A stretch of 45,337 bases of DNA from Heterostelium multicystogenum (taxonomy: Eukaryota; Evosea; Eumycetozoa; Acytosteliales; Acytosteliaceae), in assembly GCA_003667245.1 (NCBI GenBank), contig RCNN01000189.1:1-45337 (forward strand), in the 5' to 3' direction. Of this stretch, positions 1 through 8,108 are shown piece after piece (the first letter of the stretch is position 1; every line of letters begins with the position of its first letter). The position numbers and the translations under genes were made by a program. Under the pieces are notes generated by a model, which saw only the letters and a list, made by a program, of their open reading frames with translations, did not search any database and was not told the origin of the DNA.

Positions 1-1
1 C

Positions 2-736
2 GAGCGCCTGAGCCTGGACCTCGACAGCCCACCGCTGAACGAGTCCGGCCCACGAGAGGCGCGGCAAGCGGCATCGACCTTCAACCTGATGCAAAAGCGC
101 ATCCGCGAACAGGTCACCCAGCGTGCCCGCATGCTGGGCGCCGTGTCCCACGACCTGCGCACGCCGCTGTCACGGCTCAAGCTGCGCCTGGAACAGATCG
201 AAGACACCAAGCTGCAGGGCCAGATGCGCCAGGACCTGGACGACATGATCGGCATGCTCGACGCCACCCTGAGCTACCTGCACGAGCAGCGCACCAGCGA
301 AACCCGGCATTGGCTGGATGTGCAGGCGCTGGTGGAGTCCCTGAGTGAAAACGCCCAGGACCGCGGCTCCGATGTGCAATGCAGTGGTGAGTGCGCGCCG
401 CTGCAAGTGCAACCGATGGCCCTGCGTTCGTGCCTGAACAACCTGATCGACAACGCCCTGCGGTACGCCGGCACCGCGCGCATCGAACTCGCGGACACTC
501 CGCAGGCGCTGGTGGTGAAGGTAATCGACCACGGCCCGGGCATTGCGGCGGATAAACGCGAGGCGGTGTTTGAACCGTTTTATCGGCTGGAAGGCTCGCG
601 CAACCGCAATTCCGGTGGCGTGGGGTTGGGCATGACGATTTCCAAGGAAGCCGTGGAACGCCTCGGTGGACGGCTGAGCCTGGAGGAAACTCCGGGCGGC
701 GGCCTTACCGCCGTAATGTGGCTGCCAAGGGCGTAG
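2..736 (+). CDS. Sensor histidine kinase, C-terminal part (5' end outside window)
   Basis: This is the cytoplasmic end of a membrane histidine kinase that would phosphorylate a cognate response regulator. The reading frame is open from the first bases of the window, so the sensor domain, membrane segments and start lie upstream. Visible in order are a HAMP tail, the dimerisation/phosphoacceptor helix with SHDLRTPLSRLKLRLE (the H is the phosphorylation site), the N box LNNLIDNALRYAG, the G1 box DHGPGI and the G2 region GGVGLGM. The layout and H-box spacing fit the EnvZ/OmpR class of kinases. The stimulus cannot be read from this fragment. It converges with the AI-2E permease gene and shares a hairpin with it. 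Confidence 0.9.
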   Translation, partial: ERLSLDLDSPPLNESGPREARQAASTFNLMQKRIREQVTQRARMLGAVSHDLRTPLSRLKLRLEQIEDTKLQGQMRQDLDDMIGMLDATLSYLHEQRTSETRHWLDVQALVESLSENAQDRGSDVQCSGECAPLQVQPMALRSCLNNLIDNALRYAGTARIELADTPQALVVKVIDHGPGIAADKREAVFEPFYRLEGSRNRNSGGVGLGMTISKEAVERLGGRLSLEETPGGGLTAVMWLPRA

Positions 737-737
737 G

Positions 738-766
738 AATGGTTCCTGCGCCCTGCAGGAACCATT
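738..766. terminator. Hairpin between convergent genes
   Basis: Perfect 11-bp inverted repeat AATGGTTCCTG / CAGGAACCATT with a 7-base loop, lying directly after the kinase stop and touching the stop of the convergent permease gene. It probably ends transcription from both sides, although neither side has a long immediate T run. Confidence 0.55.
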
Positions 767-1829
767 ACTGCCCGGTTTTATCTTCCCGCCGCACCTGAGC
801 CTGGGTGGCACTCCAGTCGGTCAACAAGCTATACGCCACCGCCAGCAATGTCGGGCCGATAAACAGGCCGATAAAGCCGAACGCAATCAACCCGCCAAAC
901 ACCCCCAGCAACACGATCACCAGCGGCAGGTTGCCGCCACGGCTGATCAGGTAGGGCTTGAGCACGTTGTCGACGCCGCTGATGATGAACGTGCCCCATA
1001 CACCGAGGAACACCGCATAGGTGTAGTCGCCCTTCCAGGCGAGCCAGGCGGTGGCCGGAATCCAGATCAGCGGCGGGCCCATCGGAATCAGGCTGAGCAG
1101 GAACGTCACGATCCCCAGCACCAAAGCCCCCGGAACACCGGCAATCCAGAAGCCGATCAGCGCCAGCAAGGCCTGGGCGGCAGCGGTGCCGATCACACCG
1201 TTGACCACCCGCTGCACCGTACCCGCGACCAGTTCGATGTAATAACCCGCCCGGTCGCCGATCAACCGCTCCAGCAAGCGATGCACAAACATCGCCAGGC
1301 GCGGCCCGTCACGGTAGAAAAAGAACACAAACACCAGGCTCAGGGTCAGTTCCAGGATGCCGCCGCCGATCTGCGCACTGCGGGCCAGCAACCAGTTGCC
1401 GACCTGTCCCAGGTACGGTTTCAACGTGACCATCAGTGCCGCGCCCTGCTGGTCGATGCTGTCCCACATCGCCACCAATCGTTCGCCGACAAAGGGAATG
1501 GAGCCGAGCCAGGTGGGCGCCGCAGGCAAGCCATCCACCTGGATATCCTTGATCAGGCCCACGGCATCGCGCACATGGTCGGCCAGGTTGAACCCCAGCC
1601 AAACCAGCGGCAACGCCACCAATAGCATCCAGACCAGGGTCAGGATCCCGGCGGCCAGCGATTCGCGACCGCCCAGCCAGCGGGTGAGCAAGCGCATCAC
1701 CGGCCAACTGGCAAACGCCAGTACCGCGCCCCAGAACAGCGCCGACCAGAACGGCGCCATCACCCAGAAGCTGGCACCAAACAACACCAGCAGCAGGATC
1801 TGCACCAGCAGGCGATCGTTATTGAGCAT
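765..1829 (-). CDS. AI-2E family transporter (YdiK/PerM-like permease)
   Basis: A 354-residue polytopic inner-membrane protein of the AI-2E transporter (UPF0118/PerM) family. Hydrophobic segments fall at about residues 8-40 and 60-85, and a long hydrophobic block covers roughly 150-340. It includes the glycine-rich stretches GVFGGLIAFGFIGLFIGP and LSLIPMGPPLIW that are typical near the C-terminus of this family. Some members export autoinducer-2 and others act in Na+/H+ exchange or small-molecule efflux, so the substrate is unknown. The reading frame is intact. It lies 73 bp downstream of the DUF4892 gene on the same strand and could be the last gene of that transcript. Family call is secure; function is not. 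Confidence 0.88.
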   Translation of the reverse strand: MLNNDRLLVQILLLVLFGASFWVMAPFWSALFWGAVLAFASWPVMRLLTRWLGGRESLAAGILTLVWMLLVALPLVWLGFNLADHVRDAVGLIKDIQVDGLPAAPTWLGSIPFVGERLVAMWDSIDQQGAALMVTLKPYLGQVGNWLLARSAQIGGGILELTLSLVFVFFFYRDGPRLAMFVHRLLERLIGDRAGYYIELVAGTVQRVVNGVIGTAAAQALLALIGFWIAGVPGALVLGIVTFLLSLIPMGPPLIWIPATAWLAWKGDYTYAVFLGVWGTFIISGVDNVLKPYLISRGGNLPLVIVLLGVFGGLIAFGFIGLFIGPTLLAVAYSLLTDWSATQAQVRREDKTGQ

Positions 1830-1902
1830 GTGGTTTCTCGAAAAGAAGTCTGTAAGAGCAAGAGCTTAGGCGAACGGCGCGGGTCCGTTCGCCCTGGAAC
1901 GG

Positions 1903-2721
1903 TCAGCGTATCAGATGCAGGTGCAAACCCTTGGCTTCGGTGGTGCCGGTTTCCAGGCGCGCCGCACGTACGCCCTGATCGATCAAGCCCTGGCGCCATG
2001 CCTCGGCGGTGGGCCCGGTCAAACTGACCCGCAACGTGGCATCCAGGTTCAATCCGCGGGAAATAAGGGTGAGCCAGGTGGCGTCAGGCTCGGCGCCCAG
2101 CTTGGGAAAATCCAGCTCGCCAGTGCTTTTCAGTTCCCGCAGCAGCGTAGCGGAGGTCGGCAGCAAATCGCCCAACGGTGCGCTGGCGTCCATCTGTTCC
2201 ACGTGCAGGTACGCCCGTCGATTGCCCCGGGTGATGCCGTACAACGCGACCAGGGAGTTGTCCTGCGGGGCCGCCAGGCGCAGCAGCAGGTATTCCTGCT
2301 GGCCGTCGGCGCCCACCAGCTTGGCATTGCCGAACACTTCATTGGCCCACAGGCTGCTTTCACCGCAATCACGGGCCTGGCACCAGAACAGCAGTTGCGC
2401 GCCCTGGGCCTGCAAGGCTTCGCGGGTGGCGGTAAAGGCGGCGCTGGAGGTGTGCTCGGCAGGCAGTTCGTAGGTGATGGCAGTGGCTTGGCCGCGGGCG
2501 GTGGCCTGGCCTTCATAGCGCAGCTGGCCGCTGATCTTGCGGATCGAGCCCAGCGGGTAGATACGTTCTTTCTCTTCGGCGGGACGGTAGTCGACGATCT
2601 GCGCGTCGACCTGACGGGCCACGGCGGGCAAGTCCTGGCTACCCGGTACGTCGGCGGCAAACACCAGCGGGCTGAAACAGCACAGCCCCAGAACACGGAA
2701 AAATCCCTTCGGCATACTCAT
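1903..2721 (-). CDS. DUF4892 domain-containing exported protein
   Basis: A 272-residue protein with an N-terminal signal peptide (hydrophobic GLCCFSPLVFA, cleavage expected after FAADV or nearby), so probably periplasmic or envelope-associated. The mature part contains the DIVDYRP-like opening (QIVDYRPAEEKERIYPLGSI) seen in DUF4892 proteins of pseudomonads. It has a C-terminal region resembling an OmpA-like fold but no clear peptidoglycan-binding motif. The start ATG overlaps the stop of an 18-codon ORF by 4 bp (ATGA) and has no good ribosome binding site of its own, which suggests translational coupling. No biochemical role is known to me. It closes the acyl-CoA synthetase/hydrolase operon. 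Confidence 0.8.
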   Translation of the reverse strand: MSMPKGFFRVLGLCCFSPLVFAADVPGSQDLPAVARQVDAQIVDYRPAEEKERIYPLGSIRKISGQLRYEGQATARGQATAITYELPAEHTSSAAFTATREALQAQGAQLLFWCQARDCGESSLWANEVFGNAKLVGADGQQEYLLLRLAAPQDNSLVALYGITRGNRRAYLHVEQMDASAPLGDLLPTSATLLRELKSTGELDFPKLGAEPDATWLTLISRGLNLDATLRVSLTGPTAEAWRQGLIDQGVRAARLETGTTEAKGLHLHLIR

Positions 2722-2774
2722 CGGATCGGCGCGCCCTGGCCATTGGGGTGCGCTGCGGTGTTGAGATCGTTCAT
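2718..2774 (-). CDS. Possible 18-residue leader/small protein upstream of DUF4892 gene
   Basis: Short ORF starting MNDLNTAAHPNG, preceded by a good ribosome binding site (AGGGAG, 6 bases before ATG). It ends in TGA overlapping the ATG of the DUF4892 gene. The site is stronger than anything immediately upstream of the DUF4892 start, so ribosomes probably enter here and re-initiate. It could be a real small protein, a coupling leader, or a former N-terminus separated by an indel. No homology is recognised. Confidence 0.45.
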   Translation of the reverse strand: MNDLNTAAHPNGQGAPIR

Positions 2775-2823
2775 GGTTGACTCCCTTTCGATCCGCCCAG
2801 CCTCGGCAGTTGACCCCGCCAAG

Positions 2824-3678
2824 TCAAGGCGTGGAGAAGAACCGATTGAAACAGTCTGCAACAAGGGTAGCGCCTGGCTCGTCATTCAGGTGCAAATGAT
2901 GGCCACCGGGCAAGGTAGTCACCTGGAACGGAAGCCCGGAAAGCAATTCGGAATGTTTCGCCAACATGCCGTCTTCGGCGACCACCAACTGTGTCGGACA
3001 GCCGACTCGGCGCACGAAGGCCATCGCCTGTTCTTCTGTCAGGCGCATGGGGGAGGCCAGGGTCAGGCGGCTGTCGCTGCGCCAGGTGTAACCACCCGGC
3101 ACGGGCATCAAGCCACGCTGGGCCAGCAGTTCGGCGGCTTCACGACTGACTGCCACCACGCCTTTCATCCGCGCTTCCACCGCGCGATCAAGGGTGCTGT
3201 ACACCGGCTTGCGCTTGTCCTGCAGGTTCATTTGCGCCTGCAACGCCATGCCGAGGCGTTCGGCGGCGTTGTCTGCGGTGCCGGTCGGCGGGATCACGCC
3301 ATCAATCAATCCCAGGTGCGTCACCCGCTCCGGCAAGGCGCCGGCCAACACCAGGGAAACGATGGCGCCGAGGGAGTGGCCAAGTAATGCAAAACGTTTC
3401 CACCCGAGTTGTTCGGCGACTTGCAGCACGTCGTGGACGTAATCCCACAGGGAATAACCGGCGCCAACGGGGCGATGGGCCGAGTGACCATGGCCGGCCA
3501 TGTCCAGCGCAACGATGCGCAGGCCATCGAGTTTCGGTGCCAGCCGGGCGAAGCTGTTGGCGTTGTCCAGCCAGCCATGCAGGGCAATCACCGGCAGGCC
3601 ATCTTCAGGGCCGAACAGATGCGCCGCCAACTCGATGTGCGGCAACGCCAGGCGGACTTCTTCGACGGGCGCAGTCAT
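2824..3678 (-). CDS. Alpha/beta hydrolase (second of tandem pair)
   Basis: A 284-residue cytosolic alpha/beta-hydrolase fold protein. It has the oxyanion region ALHGWLDNANSF near residue 30-40 and the nucleophile elbow GHSLGAIVSLVLAG, where the S is the catalytic serine. The late histidine is in PGGHHLHLNDEPG, and the acid probably lies in VVAEDGML. The start at MTAPVEE was chosen because its ATG overlaps the TGA of the upstream hydrolase gene by 4 bp. A longer start 33 bp upstream exists but would overlap more. The family covers esterases, thioesterases and lipases; the neighbouring acyl-CoA synthetase and thioesterase suggest an acyl-ester or lipid substrate, which is inference. Reading frame intact. 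Confidence 0.87.
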   Translation of the reverse strand: MTAPVEEVRLALPHIELAAHLFGPEDGLPVIALHGWLDNANSFARLAPKLDGLRIVALDMAGHGHSAHRPVGAGYSLWDYVHDVLQVAEQLGWKRFALLGHSLGAIVSLVLAGALPERVTHLGLIDGVIPPTGTADNAAERLGMALQAQMNLQDKRKPVYSTLDRAVEARMKGVVAVSREAAELLAQRGLMPVPGGYTWRSDSRLTLASPMRLTEEQAMAFVRRVGCPTQLVVAEDGMLAKHSELLSGLPFQVTTLPGGHHLHLNDEPGATLVADCFNRFFSTP

Positions 3679-4484
3679 GCGCAACTGCGCTCGCGCTGGC
3701 GAGCTTCCCAACGGGCAAACAGGTTCTTGATCAAAGTGGCGGTGTCCTGTGGGCGTTCAAGGGGAAACATGTGGCCGCCGGGCATGGTCAGCATTTCGCC
3801 CATGGGCATGCGCCCCACGCCGCTGGCATGGTGACGCATCACCACCCGGCTCTGGCGACCACGCACCACCGCCAGCGGCACTTTCAGTTGCCGGGCCTGG
3901 CCGGGGCTGGTGTGGGGCACGCCGCGGTAGATGCTGATTTCGGTGGCCGGATCAAAGCGCAGGCGCAGGCGATCACCCACCGGTTCCAGGCCGTGTTGCA
4001 GGTAGGCATCAAAACAGTCGGGATCAAAGCCGCGAAACAAGGTCTTGCCGGCGAAGTACTGGCGCGCAGCCGCCAGGTCGGCGAACTCTTCACGACGGCC
4101 CAGGGTGCGCCCCGCCGGGGTCAGCCGGTCGATAAAGCCGAAACGCTTGGCCGCGCGGATCACCCAGCGATCGGCCAGGGTCAGTACCGGCGAATCCAGC
4201 ATCACCACCCCGCGATACAGCTGCGGGCTACGCATGGCCGCATGCAGGTGCAGCACGCCACCCAACGAATGGCCCACGCCCCACACCGGCTCCGGTTGTT
4301 GCTCAAGGTGGTGGATCAGTTCGTCCACCAGGTTCTGCCAATTGTCATCCACTGGAAACCGGGGGTCGTGACCGTGCTGCGGCAAATGCGCGACGGCGTA
4401 CTCCGGGGCCAGGGCGGCAAACAATTTGCCGTAGGTCGCCGAAGGAAAGCCATTGGCGTGAGCGAAAAACACGTGCTGCGACAT
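3675..4484 (-). CDS. Alpha/beta hydrolase (first of tandem pair)
   Basis: A 269-residue alpha/beta-hydrolase beginning MSQHVFFAHANGFPSATY, with an oxyanion-hole motif HANGFP. The nucleophile elbow is GVGHSLGGVLHLHAA (catalytic serine in GHSLG) and the C-terminal histidine is in MPGGHMFPLERP. The in-frame upstream extension of 29 codons is rejected because it lacks a ribosome binding site and is atypical in composition; an AGG lies just before the chosen ATG. The stop overlaps the next hydrolase gene (ATGA), so the two are co-translated. The two proteins share the fold but are clearly different in sequence, so this is not a recent duplication. Substrate unknown. Confidence 0.87.
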   Translation of the reverse strand: MSQHVFFAHANGFPSATYGKLFAALAPEYAVAHLPQHGHDPRFPVDDNWQNLVDELIHHLEQQPEPVWGVGHSLGGVLHLHAAMRSPQLYRGVVMLDSPVLTLADRWVIRAAKRFGFIDRLTPAGRTLGRREEFADLAAARQYFAGKTLFRGFDPDCFDAYLQHGLEPVGDRLRLRFDPATEISIYRGVPHTSPGQARQLKVPLAVVRGRQSRVVMRHHASGVGRMPMGEMLTMPGGHMFPLERPQDTATLIKNLFARWEARQRERSCA

Positions 4485-4582
4485 ACCTGATCCATCACCG
4501 TAAACAGAGTGTTGATTCTCCCCAGACCCGGCAGTCACGGCAATGACTGTAACTGCCAGGAATGATGACACTCACGCCACGC

Positions 4583-5026
4583 CTATCGAGCCGGCGGGTT
4601 CTCCCCCAGCGGCACCACGGCCATGGTCAGGCGCGATACGCAGCTGGCCTTGCCTTCATCACTGGTCAGGCGAATGTCCCATACGTGGGTGGTGCGTCCG
4701 ATGTGAATCGGCTTGGCCACCGCCGTCACCCGCCCGCTGCGCAGGCCGCGCAGGTGGTTGGCGTTGATTTCCAGGCCCACGCAATAGAACTTGCTGGCGT
4801 CGATGCACAGGTAACTGGCCATGGAGCCCACGGTTTCCGCGAGTACCACCGACGCGCCGCCGTGCAGCAGGCCGTAGGGTTGATGGGTGCGGTGGTCGAT
4901 CACCATGCTGGCCGTCAGGGACTCGTCGTCAAAACGTTCAAAGCGGATATCCAGTACTTCACCGATGGTGTTTTTCTGAATCGCATTCAGTTGCTCGATA
5001 TTCGGTTGGGTGCGCCACAGGCTCAT
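4583..5026 (-). CDS. PaaI/YdiI-type hotdog thioesterase
   Basis: A 147-residue hotdog-fold protein of the hydroxyphenylacetyl-CoA/aryl-CoA thioesterase family, which hydrolyses acyl-CoA to free acid and CoA. The diagnostic stretch is GLLHGGASVVLAETVGS, with HGG and the catalytic acidic E in LAET. The N-terminal NAIQKNTIGEVLDIRFE matches the YdiI/MenI side of the family. It sits 31 bp downstream of the acyl-CoA synthetase gene on the same strand, so the pair could make and hydrolyse the same CoA ester, or the thioesterase could act as an editing partner. About 100 bp separate it from the first hydrolase gene. Confidence 0.87.
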   Translation of the reverse strand: MSLWRTQPNIEQLNAIQKNTIGEVLDIRFERFDDESLTASMVIDHRTHQPYGLLHGGASVVLAETVGSMASYLCIDASKFYCVGLEINANHLRGLRSGRVTAVAKPIHIGRTTHVWDIRLTSDEGKASCVSRLTMAVVPLGENPPAR

Positions 5027-5057
5027 TGATCGGTCCTTATTGGTTTTATGTCAGTGC

Positions 5058-6725
5058 TCAATCCTGCCACAGCACGGCTTCGGAGCGCTCGCTCCAGGCC
5101 AGGAACTGCGACCCGTAGGCTGATTCAATCACGTTGCGCTTGATCTTCAAGGTCGGCGTGAGAAAACCGTTTTCCACCGCCCAACTGTCTTTCACCACCA
5201 CCAGTTGGCGCAAGCGCTCATGTTTATCGAGCACTTGGTTGACCTCTTCCAGCAAGCGTTCAAGGCTGCCCTGCAAAGCCTGGCGCCCAGCGCCTGCGGC
5301 ATCTTGCAGGCCCACGGCAGATAACACGCACAGGCCCATGGGCGCACTCAAGCCATCGCCCACCACGCACACCTGCTCGATGCGTGCATGTTCGGCCAGG
5401 CGGTTTTCAATCGGCGCCGGGGCCACGTATTTGCCTTTGCTGGTCTTGAAGATTTCCTTGAGCCGCCCGGTCAGCCGCAGGCGGCCATCGGTGCCCTGCT
5501 CGCCCTTGTCGCCGGTGCGCAGGAAGCCGTCGGCGGTGAGGGTCTCGGCAGTTTTTTGCGGGGTCCTTGTAATAACCGAGCATGGTCGCGCCGCTGCGTA
5601 CCTGGACTTCGCCGTCGTCACCGATGCGCACTTCGACGTCCGGGCATGGCGGGCCTATCCAGCCGAGTTTCTGCTGGCCGGGGCGGCACACGTGGGAGTA
5701 GCCGCAGCTTTCGGTCATGCCATAGACCTCCAGCACATCCAGGCCCAGCCGGCGATACCAGACCAACAGTGCTTCGGGCACGGGGGCTGCGCCGGAGATC
5801 GCCACGCGCACAGCGTCCAGGCCCAACCCGGCGAGTACTTTGTGGCCGACCCGCTTGCCGATGAAGGGCAGGCGCAGCAAGGTATCGAGGCGGCTTGCGG
5901 GGATTTTGCTATAGACGCCCATCTGGAATTTGGTCCAGATCCGCGGTACGCCGAACAGCGCTGTTGGCCTCGCCCGTTTGAGGTCTGTCAGAAAAGTGTC
6001 GAGGCTCTCGGCGAAAAATACTGTCTGTCCGGTGTAGATCGAGGCCATCTCCACGAACATGCGTTCGGCGACGTGGCACAGCGGCAGGTAGGACAGCAGG
6101 CGGTCGCCCTCCCCAGGCCGAACAGTTCAGTGCCGCGGATGGCCGCTAAGGCCAGCGCGCCGAAGCTGTGCATCACGCCCTTGGGCAGGCCGGTGGTGCC
6201 GGAGGTGTAGATGATGGTGGCTAGATCGGATGCTGCGGGCGCGGGGTTGTCCTGAATGGGTGAGCAGGCTTGCAGGTCGGCCCAGGTGAAATCGAATTCG
6301 CCATCGGGGCACAGCGGCAGGCTGATAGTGGGCAGGTCGGCCTTTACTCCGGCGGACATGGCGGGCCAGTCGTCCAGTTTGCCGATAAATGCCAGTGCGG
6401 CTTCGGAATGCTCGAGTACGTGGGCGACGGAGTCGGCGGTGAGGTTGGGGTAGAGCGGGACCGAGACGTGGCCGGCCATCCAGATGGCGAGGTCGGCGAT
6501 GATCCAGTGGGCGCAGTTTTTCGAGATCAGGGCGATGTGGGAGCCCTGGGGCAGGTCGCGGGCTCGCAGCCAGTGGGCGGCGCAGCGGGCCTGGTGGCCG
6601 GCTTCGGCCCAGGTGAGGGTTTGGACCTCGCCGCCTTTGATGGGCTGAACCAGGAATCGTTGCCGTGGGTGGCGGGTTTCGCGGTCGAAGAAGACTTGCA
6701 GCGGCAAACGAATAGCGACAGACAT
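5058..6725 (-). CDS. AMP-dependent acyl-CoA synthetase (long-chain type), frameshifted as given
   Basis: Activates a carboxylic acid to acyl-AMP and then to acyl-CoA. The start is MSVAIRLPLQVFF with AAAGGAG eight bases upstream. The phosphate-binding loop TIIYTSGTTGLPKGVMH is present, followed by VYGMTESCGYSH (adenine/AMP site), TADGFLRTGDKGE (hinge aspartate region) and GRLKEIFKTSKGKYV (C-terminal domain lysine region). The total corresponds to about 555 residues, the usual length for this long-chain/ FAA-type group. Two single-base errors break the frame. One G is missing from a G5 run near 6111, and one A is extra in an A5 run near 5562. They cancel, and protein similarity continues across both, so an intact gene is likely. 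It is the first gene of the operon running down to the DUF4892 gene. Confidence 0.85.
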
Positions 6726-6758
6726 GGACGCGCTCCTTTGTGTTCCGATGGTAGCCAA

Positions 6759-6774
6759 CCAAGCACTTGCTTGG
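6759..6774. promoter_or_regulatory. Palindromic operator candidate upstream of acyl-CoA synthetase
   Basis: Perfect 7-bp arms CCAAGCA-CT-TGCTTGG, about 35 bp upstream of the synthetase start codon. The size and symmetry fit a TetR-family operator, the class that often controls acyl-CoA metabolism genes. No regulator gene is adjacent in this window. Confidence 0.5.
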
Positions 6775-6860
6775 CTGACTATTTCATGGGAGCGCGGGGG
6801 GTGCAAGTTCTGCTGTTTTTGGGGGCATATCCGTTATTCAGGTAACGGCCGCTTATGGTT

Positions 6861-6899
6861 CCGCTCTTACAGCGGCTCACTTTTGAACAGCGCAAAAGT
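6861..6899. repeat. Double hairpin of repeat copy 1, left arm
   Basis: Two adjacent stems: CCGCT/AGCGG (6861-6875) and ACTTTTG/CAAAAGT (6879-6899). The same pair of stems occurs at the end of each of the four arms in this window, with different stem sequences that still pair. Confidence 0.65.
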
Positions 6900-7179
6900 A
6901 AGCAAAACGCTCTTGCCCCACCACTCGGCAACCTCGCCTAGGCTCGGTGTGCCCTCACTCCGGCTTTGGACCGTGGGCCGCCGTCATGGGCCATCCCTGG
7001 CCCAGGACGGCTAACCCGGCGTCCTGCCGGGTTACCCACGCTCCAAAGCCTGCGTTCGGCCAGCGTGGTTTAACGGGGCGCCTAAGATCAAAATCAAAAG
7101 CAGATCAAGAGCACAGCGGCCTACCGGCCGGCTTGAGTGTTAAAAGCAAAGACCAGAGCGAAAACAGATCTGCTTTTAT

Positions 7180-7277
7180 GTGGGAGCGGGCTTGCTCGCG
7201 AAAAACCTGAGGTCGCCGCGCTGAATCAGAATGCCCGCGTCATCGTTAACGACCTTCGCGAGCAAGCCCGCTCCCAC
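7180..7277. repeat. REP pair (inverted) at centre of repeat copy 1
   Basis: A forward REP core at 7180-7202 (GTGGGAGCGGGCTTGCTCGC then GAA) and its reverse complement at 7255-7277 flank a 52-base spacer. This is a typical Pseudomonas REP doublet able to form a long hairpin. Confidence 0.85.
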
Positions 7278-7557
7278 ATTTGGACCGTGCCCGCCTTAGA
7301 TTTTGCTTTTAACACTCAAGCCGGCCGGGAGGCCGCTGTGCTCTTGCCTTTGATCTGCTTTTGATCTTGATCTGCGGGCCCCGTCAACCACGATGGCCGC
7401 AAGTAGGCACGGTGGAGCGGGTAAATCGGCAAGGATGCCGATTTAGCCGCGCCGGGCCATGGATGGCCCGTCGCGGCGGCCCGCGGAACCGGGCCGGAGT
7501 GCGGGCATGCCGAGCCTAAGCGAGGCACCGAGTGGTGGGGCAAAGCGTTTTTTGGTT

Positions 7558-7601
7558 ACTTTTTTAGGCGTTTGTAAAAAAGTGACCCGCTGTAAGAGCG
7601 G
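7558..7601. repeat. Double hairpin of repeat copy 1, right arm
   Basis: Stems ACTTTTTTA/TAAAAAAGT (7558-7583) and CCGCT/AGCGG (7587-7601), the mirror-image counterpart of the left-arm hairpins with changed but still complementary stems. Confidence 0.65.
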
Positions 7602-7657
7602 AACCATAAGTGGCCGTTACCGAAGAAACGGATATGTACCCAAAACCAAACCCAATC

Positions 7658-8108
7658 TTAAGGATTCCGAACACTCAAAAGACTCATCAACCCCGCCAAC
7701 GGAAAGTCCCCTTCCAACTCCGCCAGACTCGCCGTACTCATAGGCTGCGGCTGCCGCAAATGCCCATGCTGCAAATAACTGATCAGCCCCCCCACAAACG
7801 GCTGATGGCTAACCAGCAACACATCATCGTCATTGTCGAGATGCTTGAGCACCTCCAGCGGATTACTCTCCGGCGTCAACCAAGGCACAGTGCGGATCTC
7901 AGGCTCAAACCCCAACGCCTCCCGCACCAACTGCGCCGTCTGCTGCGCCCGCACATACGGACTGGCAATGATCGCCCGAATCGGCTGCCCAATCAGATGC
8001 CCCGCACTGCGCAAAAACCTCATCGCGCCCATGGGCCGTCAAATTACGCTCGGCATCCGTACGCGCATGCCCCTCGGCCTCACCGTGACGCAAACACCCA
8101 CACTTCAT
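7658..8108 (-). CDS. sixA: Phosphohistidine phosphatase SixA, frameshifted as given
   Basis: A small histidine-phosphatase-superfamily enzyme of about 149 residues that removes phosphate from histidine of HPt or PTS-type proteins. The phosphatase signature RHGEAEGHA is near the N-terminus, where RHG carries the phosphoacceptor histidine. The region IIASPYVRAQQTAQLV and the second catalytic histidine in LLVSHQPFVGGLI follow. The start ATG overlaps the TGA of the DUF4389 gene. An extra T near 8021 splits the frame, and the first residues (MKCGCLRHGE instead of the usual MKLWVLRHGE) suggest two more small errors near 8092-8104. The adjacency gpsA-DUF4389-sixA is, as I recall, usual in Pseudomonas. 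Confidence 0.85.

Larger units (their letters stand above)
6822..7641. repeat. Long imperfect inverted-repeat intergenic element (no gene), copy 1
   Basis: This gene-free 0.9-kb gap is filled by two arms of about 370 bp each (about 6822-7200 and 7258-7641) that are imperfect reverse complements. Both arms start with CATATCCGTT and GGTAACGGCC, pass through two short hairpins and a TAAGCAAAACGCTCTTGCC-type segment, and reach a REP pair at the centre. Reading frames in the arms lack starts with ribosome sites and are not conserved between arms. A second copy lies at 16729-17160. It probably belongs to the long intergenic repeat families described for P. fluorescens genomes, though I cannot assign it to a named one. 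Confidence 0.8.

Noticed and set aside
1915..3387. 490-codon plus-strand frame opposite the DUF4892 and hydrolase genes
   Set aside because: Shadow of two supported minus-strand genes; composition rich in G, Q, R and H, no domain.
6947..7210. Short open frames inside the long repeat
   Set aside because: They lack ribosome sites and are not conserved between the two arms or between copies; the stems explain the conservation better.
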